DNA from: Lepidostoma basale
Lineage: Eukaryota; Arthropoda; Insecta; Trichoptera; Lepidostomatidae
Reading direction: 5' to 3'
DNA: 64,000 nt
NCBI GenBank assembly: GCA_022606425.2
Contig: JAHDVF020000437.1
Coordinates: forward strand, 1-64,000
In this document: piece after piece, positions 20,931-31,590 of the stretch
Numbering within the stretch: the first letter of the stretch is position 1
How the letters are laid out: the number at the start of each line of letters is the position of its first letter
Program-made: the position numbers and the translations under genes
Notes under the pieces: generated by a model
Database searches by the model: none
Seen by the model: only the letters and a program-made list of their open reading frames with translations
What the model was told of the DNA's origin: nothing

Positions 20931-21405
20931 GGTGTTTTTTTAAAGGTTTGGTTTTTAAACTAGCAACATTGTTTCTACAGACTGTCAATTTGACAGTTGA
21001 TAGTTGATTTGTAGTCAATACGCTTTGCCATTTTACCATAAATAGACTTACGTCAGAACAGCGATTTCGAATTGTGAAAATTTATTTTGAAAATCATGGT
21101 TCGGTTCGCCAAACTTATCGTGCACTACGTCCATCCGAGCAAGTTATTCGGAAGACCATGGATCGTTTTCGCACCACGTACACTCTAGTAGATAATACGC
21201 ATGCACAAAGACGACAATTGTCGAAAATTGGATTTCACGATTGCGCTTCATTCGAGCCAGCCGTGGCGCTCATATGCCCGAAATCATATTTAAACAATAA
21301 TGGCATAAAATTATCTGTTTAATAAAGCTAATATCATAGACATTAACATTATTTAAATGTGTTTTTTTTTTCATTTTGAATATGTATTGTATACCTCTAA
21401 AAAAA
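20931..21405 (+). mobile_element. Mariner-type MITE, copy 2, with transposase remnant
   Basis: Same ends as 1147-1456 and 38264-38574, but longer. A frame at 21074-21230 reads IYFENHGSVRQTYRALRPSE and IRKTMDRFRTTYTLVD, resembling the N-terminal DNA-binding helix-turn-helix of IS630/mariner transposases. The catalytic domain is absent, so it is an internal-deletion derivative. Confidence 0.75.
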
Positions 21406-21429
21406 ACAACCTATATATTTACTAATATT

Positions 21430-21610
21430 ACTTCTCGGCGCTACGCATGGGACTTGGCCTCCTCCACTGACTTTTGTCCCTGGCCATCTCTCTCCATTCC
21501 CCAGCTCTTTCCATTATCTCCTAATCTTCTTCAACGCAATCCGCCCATTTTTTCCTCGGTATGCCTCTTGGTCTCTTTTCACGGGGTATCGTGTTCTACC
21601 AGTTTTCTAC
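21430..21610 (-). mobile_element. RTE-like LINE C-terminal fragment
   Basis: The minus strand reads KRPRGIPRKKWADCVEED, then DRKKWRELWR-like text after frame changes. This Gly-Arg-Pro-rich C-terminus is common to many RTE-like ORFs; the family was not assigned. Confidence 0.45.
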
Positions 21611-22384
21611 AGGTTTTAAAATAATTGAAAGCAATTATAATATATTGACTTAGCCATTTTTCATTATTTTGTTCCCACAATTTGTGTGATGGTTGTGCCA
21701 ACTAAATTATTCAAATACCTCGCTGCATAAAATAGTTTCATAAAAGGAACTTCGTCAAAAACCACACCCTCTCTGTTGTAGTATTATTTGACTCCATATT
21801 TTGACAATAGGGTAGGGGGAGGTTTTTTCACTTGTTATTCTATTACCATCCGCCGAACGGGGAGAACACAATGCCTTTAGGGTGGGCTTTTAATCGATGC
21901 AATAAAATGCGATAAATGTAATTACATAATGTTGTGCCATAAAAAATATGAAACCGATATAGTTTTGGTTTAACATAAAAATATCGTTCTTTTTTAATGG
22001 CCACACTAAAATTATACTATTCGATGTTATCATCATCATCAGATGTATCGGAGGAAGACTGTCCTTCACGGTTGTGAGTCCTCGTGTTGCTATTGAGTCC
22101 AAAAACAAGACACACACTCTGGACCAACTAGAGCAGGAAAAGGGGTTGGCAGTAATCCGCCACCATCTCTCGAAGGTCTCTCGTTTCGTTTCCTCCTCCT
22201 CTGTGTCTCTGCGTTGTGCTTCAAAGTCTTGCATACCTATATGTTCTGTTATTATCCACCTAGGTCTGTAGGTTTTTTCCTAGCTCATTAATTATCAATA
22301 TGAGTCCTTTGAAGGTTCGCTTTTAGGGAGTCTTTAAAGCGTTACTTCTGACCTCAGTGTTCTGGGGTATACGAGTATGATAAC
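21611..22384. other. No confident feature
   Basis: AT-rich, with a more GC-rich part at 22030-22260 that may be LINE debris on the minus strand. No motif is clear enough to name. Confidence 0.35.
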
Positions 22385-22635
22385 TCTCTCTCTGGTTTCA
22401 ATCCTGGGATAGGTTTCCAGCAATTTCCTCTATTCTTCTCTTCTATTCTTCCCTGTCTCGTGCGGCTCTTTTGAAATCTGCATATGATGAGCAGCGCACG
22501 TCCACCAACAGGTCCTCCAGGTACTCTTGGCGTGGGCGTCCCCTAGAGTTTGTCCCCTCGGTCATACCCTCCATTATGGCATGCAAGAGGCCTTCTTATC
22601 GAATTACATGGCCGATCCATCTTGCATGATATAGA
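22385..22635 (-). mobile_element. RTE-like LINE C-terminal fragment, second family
   Basis: The minus strand reads IMEGMTEGTNSRGRPRQEYL, EDLLVDVRCSSYADFKRAA and RDREEW, a typical C-terminus with the R-G-R-P-R motif. The RT is missing. Confidence 0.6.
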
Positions 22636-22689
22636 GTTCGAATATACCTGTAGGTATGAACAGATTAAGAAAATATGAATTTAATTATC

Positions 22690-22990
22690 AAGTAAAACGA
22701 TGTTTTTTTTTATTAATTAATCCCGGGTAATAAGTGGAAGCCGTTGATAAAAAATACATTTTTATATAATTATTATTCAAAATGAACTTCCATCAAGAGA
22801 TTTAAATAAAATCATTCGAATATCAGAATTAATTGTTTCTTGAACAATGGTGTACATCTCCGTTTTAAATAATCAATACGAATACAAATATCAGTATCTT
22901 TTTTCAAAAAACGTATTCTCTCATAAGTGGGGTATTAGGCTTCATGAATGAAAAGGATATTATCTAGAGAAGCATACTTTCATAAAGGCT
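22690..22990 (+). repeat. Hammerhead-associated repeat, arm without ribozyme
   Basis: AAAATGAACTTCCATCAAGA and TTCTCTCATAAGTGGGGTAT recur at 34015-34065 and, inverted, at 34380-34500, next to the ribozyme-bearing fold-back there. Traces recur at 44420 and 46395 (-). No ribozyme motif is seen in this copy. Confidence 0.5.
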
Positions 22991-23026
22991 ATGCTTTATT
23001 CAATGAATAAAAATAATAATTTTCTG

Positions 23027-23100
23027 CTTAATGCTTACACCTAATCAATCAACTAATAAGAAGGCCGGAATGGGGAATGTTGTTAGCATAAAGCGATCGC
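23027..23100 (-). repeat. R element fragment
   Basis: GGAATGGGGAATGTTGTTAG and CATAAAGCGATCGC match the R body. It is cut where the mariner starts. Confidence 0.55.
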
Positions 23101-23475
23101 CATTCGATTTTTACCAATGATTTGGGCATGAGAAGGGTCGCCGCGAAATTCGTACCGAAATTGCTCAATTTCGCATCGATGCTTGTGTGCGAATTTTTGG
23201 CCAAAAACAACGCACTAATAATGCCGCAGTCATCGTATTTCCCATATCTGGCCCCCTGTGACTATTTCTTGTTCCCGAAACTGAAGAGGCCCATGAAAGG
23301 ACGACGCTACGCTACGATTGAGGATATAAAGACGGCATCGAAAGAGGAGCTGAACAAGATCACAAAAAATGATTTTTTGAAGTGCTTCGAGGATTGGAAA
23401 AAACGTTGGGACAAGTGTATAATATCTGGTGGGGATTACTTTGAAAGGGACAAAATAGATATTCATTAATAAATA
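23101..23475 (+). mobile_element. Mariner with internal deletion
   Basis: A 115-codon open frame starts MGMRRVAAKFVPKLLNF (transposase region before the catalytic core) and jumps to MLVCEFLAKNNALIMPQ, LAPCDYFLFPKLKRPMKG and CFEDWKKRWDKCIISGGDYF. The stretch between, with the first two catalytic Asp residues, is gone, while the third region with its Asp remains. The frame is intact across the deletion. Non-functional as a transposase. Confidence 0.85.
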
Positions 23476-23569
23476 AATCATTTCTGAAAAAAAAAACCTA
23501 CATAAATACCCTGCATAAATAAAAAATATCAAATTCTATTATGTTAAAAAATGATAGATACACTCTTTA

Positions 23570-23885
23570 GAAACCATATCAAGTCTCAGATCCTTTGAGA
23601 TGAATATATGTTACCCGTATGGAGCCTCGCCTCATTAACGTGCCGTAATCACCGAGGCACCGTAAGCCCTTTGAGATGGCGCAGGAAGCAGGTAATTGGT
23701 CGGAGGCTGTAGCGGGAAAAGCCCTTGAGTAAATTATGCTCGCGATAAATAATCTGTGATTACATACAACTCCATAGACTAGAGCAGCTTCTCTTCAAAC
23801 GGAGTAATTATTATCTGACGCAATGTAATAATTTCGGATAATTAGGGCAGGATTATGAAACGGTGCTCAAGAATTGAGCTGATGC
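23570..23885. other. Possible conserved non-coding island
   Basis: Mixed-composition block with no repeat relatives, including CTCATTAACGTGCCGTAATC and a diffuse run of TAAT cores. It lies in the presumed SKOR intron about 3.5 kb after the donor, so an enhancer is possible. This is inference only. Confidence 0.3.
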
Positions 23886-23929
23886 TTGAGAAGTATTGAT
23901 TTTTTTACATACGTCATGAATTTTCTTCT

Positions 23930-24780
23930 TCCGGTACTGTGTCAGATTCTTCCAACGTTGGCGATCACTGCAGCAAAGGCATATCTGTCCTGCGTCCACT
24001 TTTTAATGTTCCGCAGCCAGCACAGCTGCCTTCTTCCACTCGCCGATGTCCCTCCACTGCTTTGCTTTGTTTTGTTAGATTGGGACATACGAGTATAAGT
24101 GGATTGAAATTAAACTGGATTAAATTTGGCCTAGATTCCCCTTTGCGTTTTGCTTTTTTATTCTGGAACGGTGCATTTTCCGGCTAATGTAAGTCCTGCG
24201 TGGATGGGGGGCGGGCCTAGGGATTGTTTGAGCGAAGCTGACGAAGGGGCGCCGCTGCGTCCTATAACAGCTTCGGGTAAGCGGCGGGTAACCTTCTATG
24301 TCTTTATTTAACTGTTAGTTTGTTCATTTGCATTTGTATTAACAATCACTGTATGTTATACCCTATAATAAATAAATGTCCCTCCACTTTACCCATTAAT
24401 ATCAGTGGAAGGAGGTGGTATTTTTCTCCCCTTAGCACACGACCCAAATATGAGACATTTCTAATTTTCATACTCGACAACAGCTCTCTATAGGCTCTGG
24501 CTCTCTGCAGTACGTCTGCATTAGTGACCCTATTGGTTCACGATATACGGAGCATTCTGCGGTATATCCACATCTTGAAGGCCTCCAACCGGTTCATTAC
24601 ATTCACTTTCAGAGTCCAGGTTTCGCAGCCATGTAGTAGAACAGATCATATATAACACTTAATCATTCTTTGTCGGAGTTTCAAGTCCGGGTCAAGCGCT
24701 TTAATTTTTGTAACCCTGGTGGCAGCAAAATAAAGAATATCATGGTTTAAATACAAAGTAACAATATATTAATATTATGT
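23930..24780 (-). mobile_element. RTE-like LINE (MNRLEAFKMW type), 5'-truncated, interrupted
   Basis: Minus-strand text includes LRQRMIKCYI, LHGCETWTLKVNVMNRLEAF, KMWIYRRMLRI and a SGLLHSLQK-type tail. It is split by an F element at 24059-24375 with a 13-bp duplication. A + strand copy of the same family is at 31205-31590. Confidence 0.7.
24059..24375 (+). mobile_element. F element, complete, with 13-bp target duplication
   Basis: Flanked by ATGTCCCTCCACT at 24046-24058 and 24376-24388. The 317-bp insert ends CACTGTATG...AATAA. There is no tRNA-like A or B box that I can see and no ORF, so it may be a SINE of other origin or a 5'-truncated LINE tail. It was inserted into the LINE at 23930-24780. 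Confidence 0.8.
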
Positions 24781-24819
24781 CTTTTATTTACTTTGACTTG
24801 ACTTGATTGTTGACTGTTC

Positions 24820-25470
24820 TTTCCTGACATAATTCTCTCCCTTTATTATTTTTTATATCATTCTTTCCCCGTGTCCAAAGAATCTTCAAAACATTTTCAT
24901 TCACACTGCATTCACTTATTATATGTTTGTTTTTGAATGTATACAAATACTTGTAGACAAATACTGGATTTTGTCCATTGCGGGTTAATCATTTTAAAGG
25001 ATTAATTGTATCTCAATAGAGACGAAGATGTAACTTGTTTTTTTTTTTTTTTAAATTTATACAGATATTCTTAATAGATGGCGCTGTGTAGGTTGACCTA
25101 AAAAATGTGAAGTGTGTCTCAACACAGTAGCATATATCCATCTTTCGAAAATTTGTCAGACGTGTGGTCGTAAGAAGGGCGGAATGGGGAATGTTGTTAA
25201 CATAAAGCGATCGCTTAACCCAACCAATGACAGGCCATAAGTCCTATAAACGCTTCGGCCACCATATTCTGTTTCGAAAAAAAAAACATTTACGTCTTCG
25301 TCTCTATTGAGATACAATTAATCCTTATTATACTCGTATGTGTATTTGACACTTTATCATATACAGCTTTACCGTATATTCTTCTAAGAGATCTCATTTT
25401 TGGTGCATTTATTCTACTTTCATCATGTTTTGGCAGTTCCATGCTTCACTTCCACACATACATGTAACTA
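24820..25470 (-). mobile_element. TTAG-RTE relic split by an R element
   Basis: The minus strand reads the ..SECSVNE, LKILWTRGKNDI part left of 24925 and WNCQNMMKVE, FDTLSYTALPYI antisense text right of 25335. The two halves are continuous in the LINE, so R entered later. Confidence 0.6.
24925..25335. repeat. R element, rearranged fold-back copy
   Basis: Same order as 16346-16835: outer segment, TTGTATCTCAATAGAGACGA, spacer, inverted body (CCCAACCAATGACAGG) and inverted terminal motif. The shared rearrangement suggests a subfamily rather than independent events. Confidence 0.65.
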
Positions 25471-25930
25471 ACCAATTGTAAAATATGAAAAGGAAAAATA
25501 TGAATTAACTCTTTCGAATTCAACCATTAGAGTAAATTCAAAATATCCCAAATTATTGGTATTCTCGTATTTATAAATAAAATAATTTTATTAATGAATT
25601 TTTATAGCTAAGTAACAGACAAATATTCTCTCCACGCAGAGGATTCGTGGTTTTTCCTAATTAAAGCGAAATTGATGGCCTTAAAAGTTTTAATCACCAA
25701 CAGAGCTTTCGTTATCGAATTTAAATTAGGGAGCGGTTTTACAAAAAGTTTGTTACATTTAAATACGAGTAGGTACCTTATAGTAAAAAAAACGAGAATA
25801 CAAGGAAATTGTATTTATGCAATTTGTAGAAATGTATATATTTTCGTTTCAATTTCATTCATTTATTTATTTAATTTTAATATCAGAAACATTACAGAAT
25901 TAAAGGTAATACCAACCAACTACCTAATTA
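25471..25930. other. No gene seen
   Basis: AT-rich spacer. The 95-codon + frame at 25672-25959 has no recognisable domain. Confidence 0.4.
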
Positions 25931-26420
25931 ACCGTACTACTGTTTCCCCGGAGGGGTAGGCAGAGAGGATTTACCGCCACCAATGTTCTACATTCACACA
26001 TCGTGACATGCACGCTCGCCGATTGTTTTGTACTTCGAACATTGTCGCCTTTCAGTAATTGATTAATTTGGTCAAGCCATATCTTTCTTGGCCTTCCTCG
26101 ACTTCTTTTTCCATTGTATATACTTTTTTTACCATTCTTCTTTCATGCATTCGTTCCATATGTCCAAACCATTTTAGTGACCCATTCTTAATTTTATTTA
26201 GGACGCATTCATCCGCCTTACATTATTTTCTTACTTCATCATTAGATATTCTATTATATATTGTTTTTCAGCACATTCTTCTCAGTGACCTCATTTATAC
26301 GGCATTTATCCTACTTTCATCCTTCTTTTTCCAACTCCAAGCTTAACTTCTAGTTCTTGCATACACTTGTCCATGTATAGATTAAACAACCACGGGGATA
26401 TTACACAACCCTGTTTGACA
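25931..26420 (-). mobile_element. TTAG-RTE, RT-to-tail relic
   Basis: The minus strand runs from the 3' hairpin (CCCCTCCGGGG at about 25945) back through the C-terminus to the KCMQELEVK-type RT segment near 26360. Decayed. Confidence 0.65.
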
Positions 26421-26459
26421 TTTTGCACTTATAATACAGATTATAAATTTTATACAAAT

Positions 26460-26640
26460 ATATAATAAATATATCTCTTAGACATATGTGTGTCGGCCAT
26501 TTAGAAGTCGGAAAAATTTAAATGCATGTATGACTCGCTGTATGAATGTGGAGGAATCACGAAAGGTTTGTCAGGATAGATTAGTGTGATGGGAAATTCT
26601 TTCCGCCTACCTTTCCGGGAAACAATGTGATGGTTTGTTG
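26460..26640 (+). mobile_element. TTAG-RTE 3' end
   Basis: CHVCVGHLEVGKI-like text, MTRCMNVEESRKVCQD, then a decayed hairpin and GATGGTTTGTTG. Only the last 180 bp remains. Confidence 0.55.
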
Positions 26641-26724
26641 TTCTAAATAAAATTGAGCAAATTATTAAACATGTTTTATTTTAAAAAGAATGTATATTTT
26701 AAATTTAAGAAAATAGTAAACTAT

Positions 26725-27960
26725 CTAACTAACCATCACGTCGGCTGTCCGAAGGGACATGCAGACAGATTTGACCACACACTATTGTTAAATGATATAT
26801 TCTTCTCTTGTTTCTTCAACATTGATACATCTAGTCGTGCACGCACGTTGATTTTTCCAACTCCTTACGTGATCGACATTTTACATTTGATTGATTTGAT
26901 CGTGCAACGTTTTCTTCGGCCTTTTCTATATCTTGCTCCGTTTATGTCGTCAACATATACATTCTTTACTATTCTTTCTTCATTCGTTCTTTCCTGCGTC
27001 CAATCTTTTCATTAACATATTCATAACACTAATTTCATAACACTTTCATATGCACTGCATTAATTTCTTATATTTTCATTTGACACTATCATACACAGAT
27101 TTTCAACACATTCGTCTAAGAGATCTCATTTCTACTGCATTTATTCTACTTTCATCCTTCATTTGCCAGTTTCATGCTTTGTTTTCATACATAAGGGTAG
27201 GTGTGCACTGCTATTTCAGCTTTTTTGGATAGGCTTTCGTTTTTGATGATAACTTAAAGTGCACCATTCACTTTATTGCCTGCCCCAACCCTTCTTTCAA
27301 TATTCCTCTCCACTCGCCCATCCTTTTTTCACGTACTACCTAAATATACAAACTAATCTAATTGTTTCAGATTTTCACTATCCGCGCTAATATTTCAGAC
27401 ATAAATGATTTCTTCTCTTCTTCTTCTTCTTCTTCTTCTCCTTGTAGACCTTTGGTCTGTTCCTGAAATCAGGCTGGCCTCTCTTGGGAGGTTGACTCCC
27501 TGCTCCATCTCTTCGGCGGTCTTCCGGGGGGACAGCAGCCGGCAGGAATCTGATGCGCCACAGTGTGTGGAATTCTGGTGGGATCCATCCTCTGCACGTG
27601 CGCATTCCAGTATCTTCTGCGTTGTCTGTCCCATCTCACGACATCCTCCACCTTGCAGATCTCGCGGATGGCCGTATTCCTCACCCTATCGCGAATAGTC
27701 TTTCCTGCTATCATCCTCAGCGTCCTCATCTCTGCCACCCGTACTTTAGCCTTCGTTCTTGTAGTATCCGCTCTGGTCTCAATGCTAAATGTCAGTATAG
27801 GCCTTACGCAGGTTTTATATATTCTGACCTTACTGTCAGTTCTCATATACTTGTTTTTCCATATTATATCATTGAGTCAACCTGATGATTTCTCATTTTT
27901 CGAAAATCACTACCTTAGACTAACATTTATCATCAGACTATTATGCTCTGCCATTAAGGC
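26725..27960 (-). mobile_element. TTAG-RTE relic with alpha-RTE insertion
   Basis: Minus strand from the decayed 3' end (26725) through ESRINAVEMRSLRRMC and VNGALKVIIKNESLS (about 27250) to DLMMNVSLRVVIFEK near 27940. It is interrupted at 27414-27884. Confidence 0.7.
27414..27884 (-). mobile_element. alpha-RTE-like 5'-truncated copy with 9-bp duplication
   Basis: Flanked by ATGATTTCT at 27405-27413 and 27885-27893. A 125-codon frame reads MRTDSKVRIYKTCVRPILTF, MRTLRMIAGKTIRDRVRN and GCCPPGRPPKRW, then (GAAGAA)n. Related to, but distinct from, the 51398 element. Confidence 0.85.
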
Positions 27961-28424
27961 TTTTAATTTAACACTCTATCATAAACAGATTTAGCAAAAA
28001 AAATCGTTTTTACGAAATCCCGATTACGCTTTTTTAAATGGCTTTTCCGAAATGGGTCCCTGCGCTGTGATTGCGAATTAACGGAATTTAAATAACGAAC
28101 CTCAAACTCGAAGTTGAATGACTCGGTAATGTATTCACTCCTCATCCGGAGAAGACCTTTGTGAGGCAGTTGGCACGCCGTAACTTCTGTAATTACCCCC
28201 GTGACCGAACAACTTACCCCAAACGACTTGCGACTTCAAACTTACACCAGAATCCATATTGACCCCGGTTTACAGTACCTACCCGATCAATGATTAAATT
28301 TACCCACAAATAATAAATTGTTCTCAATGATTTTGTTAAAATTTAATTGTTTACACTTTACAGTGCCTATCTGATCAATGATTAAAAATATACTCCCAAA
28401 TAATAAATGTATGGAAGTGATATG
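27961..28424. other. Non-repeat block, no gene
   Basis: 28000-28280 is mixed-composition sequence with no repeat relatives. 28260-28400 has internally repeated CAGTRCCTA.CCGATCAATGATTAAA, seen again near 28960-29050. Possible conserved element or short local duplication. Confidence 0.3.
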
Positions 28425-28915
28425 TGTGTCCCCTTATGTATGGAAGTGAAGCATGGAACTTGCAAAAGAAGGATGAAAGTAGAATAAATGCAGTAGAAAT
28501 GAGATCTCTAAAACGAATGTGTGGCAAATCTGTTTATGATAGAGTGACAAATGCAAGTATAAGAAGTGAATGTGGTGCGAATGAAAGTGTTATGAACAAA
28601 ATAAGGAAAGGGTCATTAAGATGGTTTGGACACATGGAAAGAATGAGTGAAGACAGAATGGTAAAGAAGGTGTATGTAAACGGCGTGAACGGAGCTAGAA
28701 ATAGAGGAAGGCCGAGGAAAACGTGGCACGATCAAATCAATCAAATATTGAATGTCGGTCACGTGAGGAGTCGGAAAAATCGACGTGCGTGCATGACAAG
28801 ATGTATGAATGTAGAGGAAGCGAAAGACGTATGTCAGGACAGAACAGTGTGGCGTTCCATTCTTTCTGCCTACCCCTCCGGGGAGACGGCGTGATGGTAA
28901 GTAAGTTAGTTAGTA
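28425..28915 (+). mobile_element. TTAG-RTE C-terminus and tail, open frame
   Basis: A 156-codon open frame from LMYGSEAWNLQKKDESRINA through VYDRVTNASIRSECGANESV, GHMERMSEDRMVKKVYVNGV and CMNVEEAKDVCQDRTVWRSI to GETA, then CCCCTCCGGGG and GATGGTAAGTAAGTTAG. It is the best-preserved example of the TTAG-RTE C-terminal region. Confidence 0.85.
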
Positions 28916-29470
28916 ATAAATAATTGTTAATGATTTTGTTTAAATATAATTGTTTTACAGTACCTACCCGACAAATGATTAAATTTACCCACAAAAAATA
29001 AATAATTCTTAATTATTTCGTTACCTACCTGGTCAACGATTAAATTCACCCAAAAATAAGAAATTATTCTGCCAAAAGGAGAGTTGCCAAAGGGAGAGTT
29101 GAGTGTGCAAAATATCGCATTCTGTTCATAGTTTTGAACTCAGAAAAGCTTGCAGATTATGATTCTGAATGTTGCCAGGAGGTTTGTTGGTCCATTTTTT
29201 ATTACACCCCATCCCCTAAGATAACAAGTAAATGGACTGAAAAAATGCTTTGGACCTATTCTAACGATTGTTTTAGTGACAATATCCAATTATTTCTTAT
29301 GATAAAAGATACTTATAGCTAGTCAGGTATCACATAATGTTTCATTTATATATCGAGTCAATTATTTCAAAAGCTTTACCATTGACAGAATAGTAATTCA
29401 TCAGATTCATTGGCTTCTTAGACATGAAAAGATTTTAGACTAATATTGGACACAGATGAAATGCAATGCT
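28916..29470. other. No gene seen
   Basis: AT-rich; begins with the repeated CAGTACCTACCCGACAAATG pieces also present at 28260-28400. No ORF supported. Confidence 0.4.
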
Positions 29471-29474
29471 ATGT

Positions 29475-29790
29475 TCAGACCGTTCACAATGGAGTTCTAG
29501 TTCCAACCCTTATGAATGGAAGTAAAGTATGGAACTGGCAGAAGAAGGATGAGAGAAAAATAACTGCGGTAGAGATGAGATCCCTTAGACAAATGTCGAG
29601 TTTCAAAACCTGATATTAGGAAGGAATATAGAGCGGAAGAAAGTATTATGAACTAAATTACGAAAGGAATACTGCGTTGGTTTGGACATATGGAACGCAT
29701 GGATGAAGAAAGTATACGTCAACAATGTGAATGGAGTACGGAGTCGAGGAAGACTGAGGAAACATGGCATAAATCAGTCTAGGAAGGTAA
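29475..29790 (+). mobile_element. TTAG-RTE relic
   Basis: VHNGVLVPTLMNGSKVWNWQ, the SRFQNLILGRNIERKKVL-type decay and KKVYVNNVNGVRSRGRLRKH. No tail. Confidence 0.6.
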
Positions 29791-30184
29791 TTTTTTTTTT
29801 AAATACAAGAATTATTGATAAAAAAAAATATTTAATACGAAAAAGCAAATTTTTACATAAGTCATCCAAAAAAAAAACATATAATCCCAATCACATTAAA
29901 TTGCAATTCATATAAAATTGCTATTTCAAAGGTAAAAACTTTTCGCTTCTCCGTTTTTTTTCTAACTCCCCTCCTCTATTTGACTTCGCTTTAAAATTAT
30001 TTGTATCTAACACACCTAATTACATTATTTTGCATTTTCTAGAAATTTGCTAAATAATTAAGTTTCATGCTTTGTTTTCATACATAAGGGTAGGTGTGCA
30101 CTGCTATTTTAGCTTTTTTGGATAGGCTTTCGTTTTTGATGACAACTTAAAGTGCACCATTCACTTTATTGCCTGCTAATTTAA
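29791..30184. other. AT-rich spacer
   Basis: A+T-rich. The piece at 30060-30175 (TTTCATGCTTTGTTTTCATA) duplicates 27172-27285, the antisense LINE, so it is a short TTAG-RTE fragment on the minus strand. Confidence 0.4.
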
Positions 30185-30632
30185 AAAAACGGTGGATACG
30201 TGTAACATAAATTAAATAAACACAAAAGTCCGGATCGTCCATGTCAACATGTGCAACATCGAAAAAACATTATGTGTTATTACATTATGTGCTAAATAAA
30301 AAAAACGACGGATTCGTGGAACAAAAATTAAATAGACAATATGTGCACCATCTAAAAAGAACATTTTGTGTTAAATTATTTTTATTTTCTTATTTTATTT
30401 TATATCATTGTTGTTTATATTATTTATTTTAGATTTATTTTGTGGGTGTTGCACGATCAGAGTGTGCGCGGGAGATGCCTATTGGTGGCGATGAGGTTCG
30501 CAACCCATCACACCGCGTCTCCCGCGGAGCGAAAAGAGAAGGATGGAGTGCCGCATCAATAAAAGTGTGACAGTCCATTCTTTCTGCCTACCCTTTCAGG
30601 GAGATGGCGTGATGGTTAGTTAGTTAGTTAGA
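30185..30632 (+). mobile_element. G element
   Basis: Close to the 2034 copy across its length, including the GTCCGGATCGTCCATGTCAA segment, the GAGGTTCGCAACC box and the (GTTA)n end. Confidence 0.65.
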
Positions 30633-30763
30633 AATTTGCTAATTCAAAGGTGAACATTTTATCGCTTATCCCTTTCCTTCTCTCACCCCCCCCCCCCCCT
30701 CTGACTTCACAACCTATGAATTATTTTATGTACATGTAATTTTTTGTTAGTTATAATATTGCC

Positions 30764-30800
30764 CTGATGAAGCTTGGATCCAAGCGAAACTAGTTTGCAT
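30764..30800 (+). ncRNA. Hammerhead ribozyme, ACTAGT type
   Basis: Core CTGATGA (30764-30770), extra A, 5-bp stem II GCTTG/CAAGC around GATC, GAAA (30786-30789), palindromic stem III ACTAGT (30789-30794), cleavage base T. Stem I is weak (GC/GC plus A-T pairs). It stands alone, without a visible inverted partner. Confidence 0.6.
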
Positions 30801-31039
30801 AAATTATAATAACCATACCGTTAAACACAAAATGTTTTATTAATTTATATCCATAAGTTTAGAATTCTTATAATTATAAATATATAATAATCTTAACTTG
30901 AAACTCCGACAATGAATGAGTAAATGTTATATATGGTCTGTTCTACTATATGGCTGCGAAACCTGGACTCTAAAAGTGAATTAATAATAGTAAACACGAT
31001 TGTTTAGTGGTTTTACTTGGATTTAATTTATATAAATTG

Positions 31040-31080
31040 TGTCAAATTTGTTTCGCCTTGCGAGGGCATTCTCAAACTGA
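31040..31080 (-). ncRNA. Hammerhead variant with TTGAGAA core
   Basis: Minus strand: TTGAGAA (31069-31075), extra T, stem II GCC/GGC around CTCGCAA, GAAAC, then AAATTTG. U3/A8 replaces C3/G8. Stem III is atypical. The same type occurs at 38135-38175. Confidence 0.4.
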
Positions 31081-31204
31081 ACCTTATCGCCAAACAGTGT
31101 GTCCTTATATTGAGTTTAGAAATCTTACGGGTGGGGGAGAAAATATATAATGCAAATTTTAGAGTTGTTAAATAAAACAATTTTAAGGTTTTTCTTAGAA
31201 CTAA

Positions 31205-31590
31205 TGATGAGTAGTAAATGCAATGAACCGGTTGGAGGCGTACGAGATGTGGATATACCGCAGAATGCTCCGTATACCGTGGACCGATAGGGCCAGTAAT
31301 GCTGACGTAGGTACTACAGAGAGCCAGAGCCAATAGAGAGCTGTTGAAGAGTGTGAAAATTAGAAAGGTCTCATATTTGTTTCATGTGCTAAGGGAAGAA
31401 AAATACTACCTCATTCAAATGATATTAATGGGTAAAGTGGAGGGACGTTGGGGAGTTAGAAGAACATTAAAGAGTGGACAGGAATTACAAGAGTTCATAA
31501 CCTGTTTCAAGTGGCGTAGGATAGAGATGCCTTTGCTGTAGTGATCGCCAAAGTTGGGAGTCCTGACACGGCACTGAAAGAAGAAGAAGA
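31205..31590 (+). mobile_element. RTE-like LINE (MNRLEAYEMW type), 3' end
   Basis: MNRLEAYEMWIYRRMLRIPW, ELLKSVKIRKVSYLFHVLRE and LIQMILMGKVEGRWGVRRTL across one frame change, then (GAAGAA)n near 31580. Same family as 23930-24780. Confidence 0.75.
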
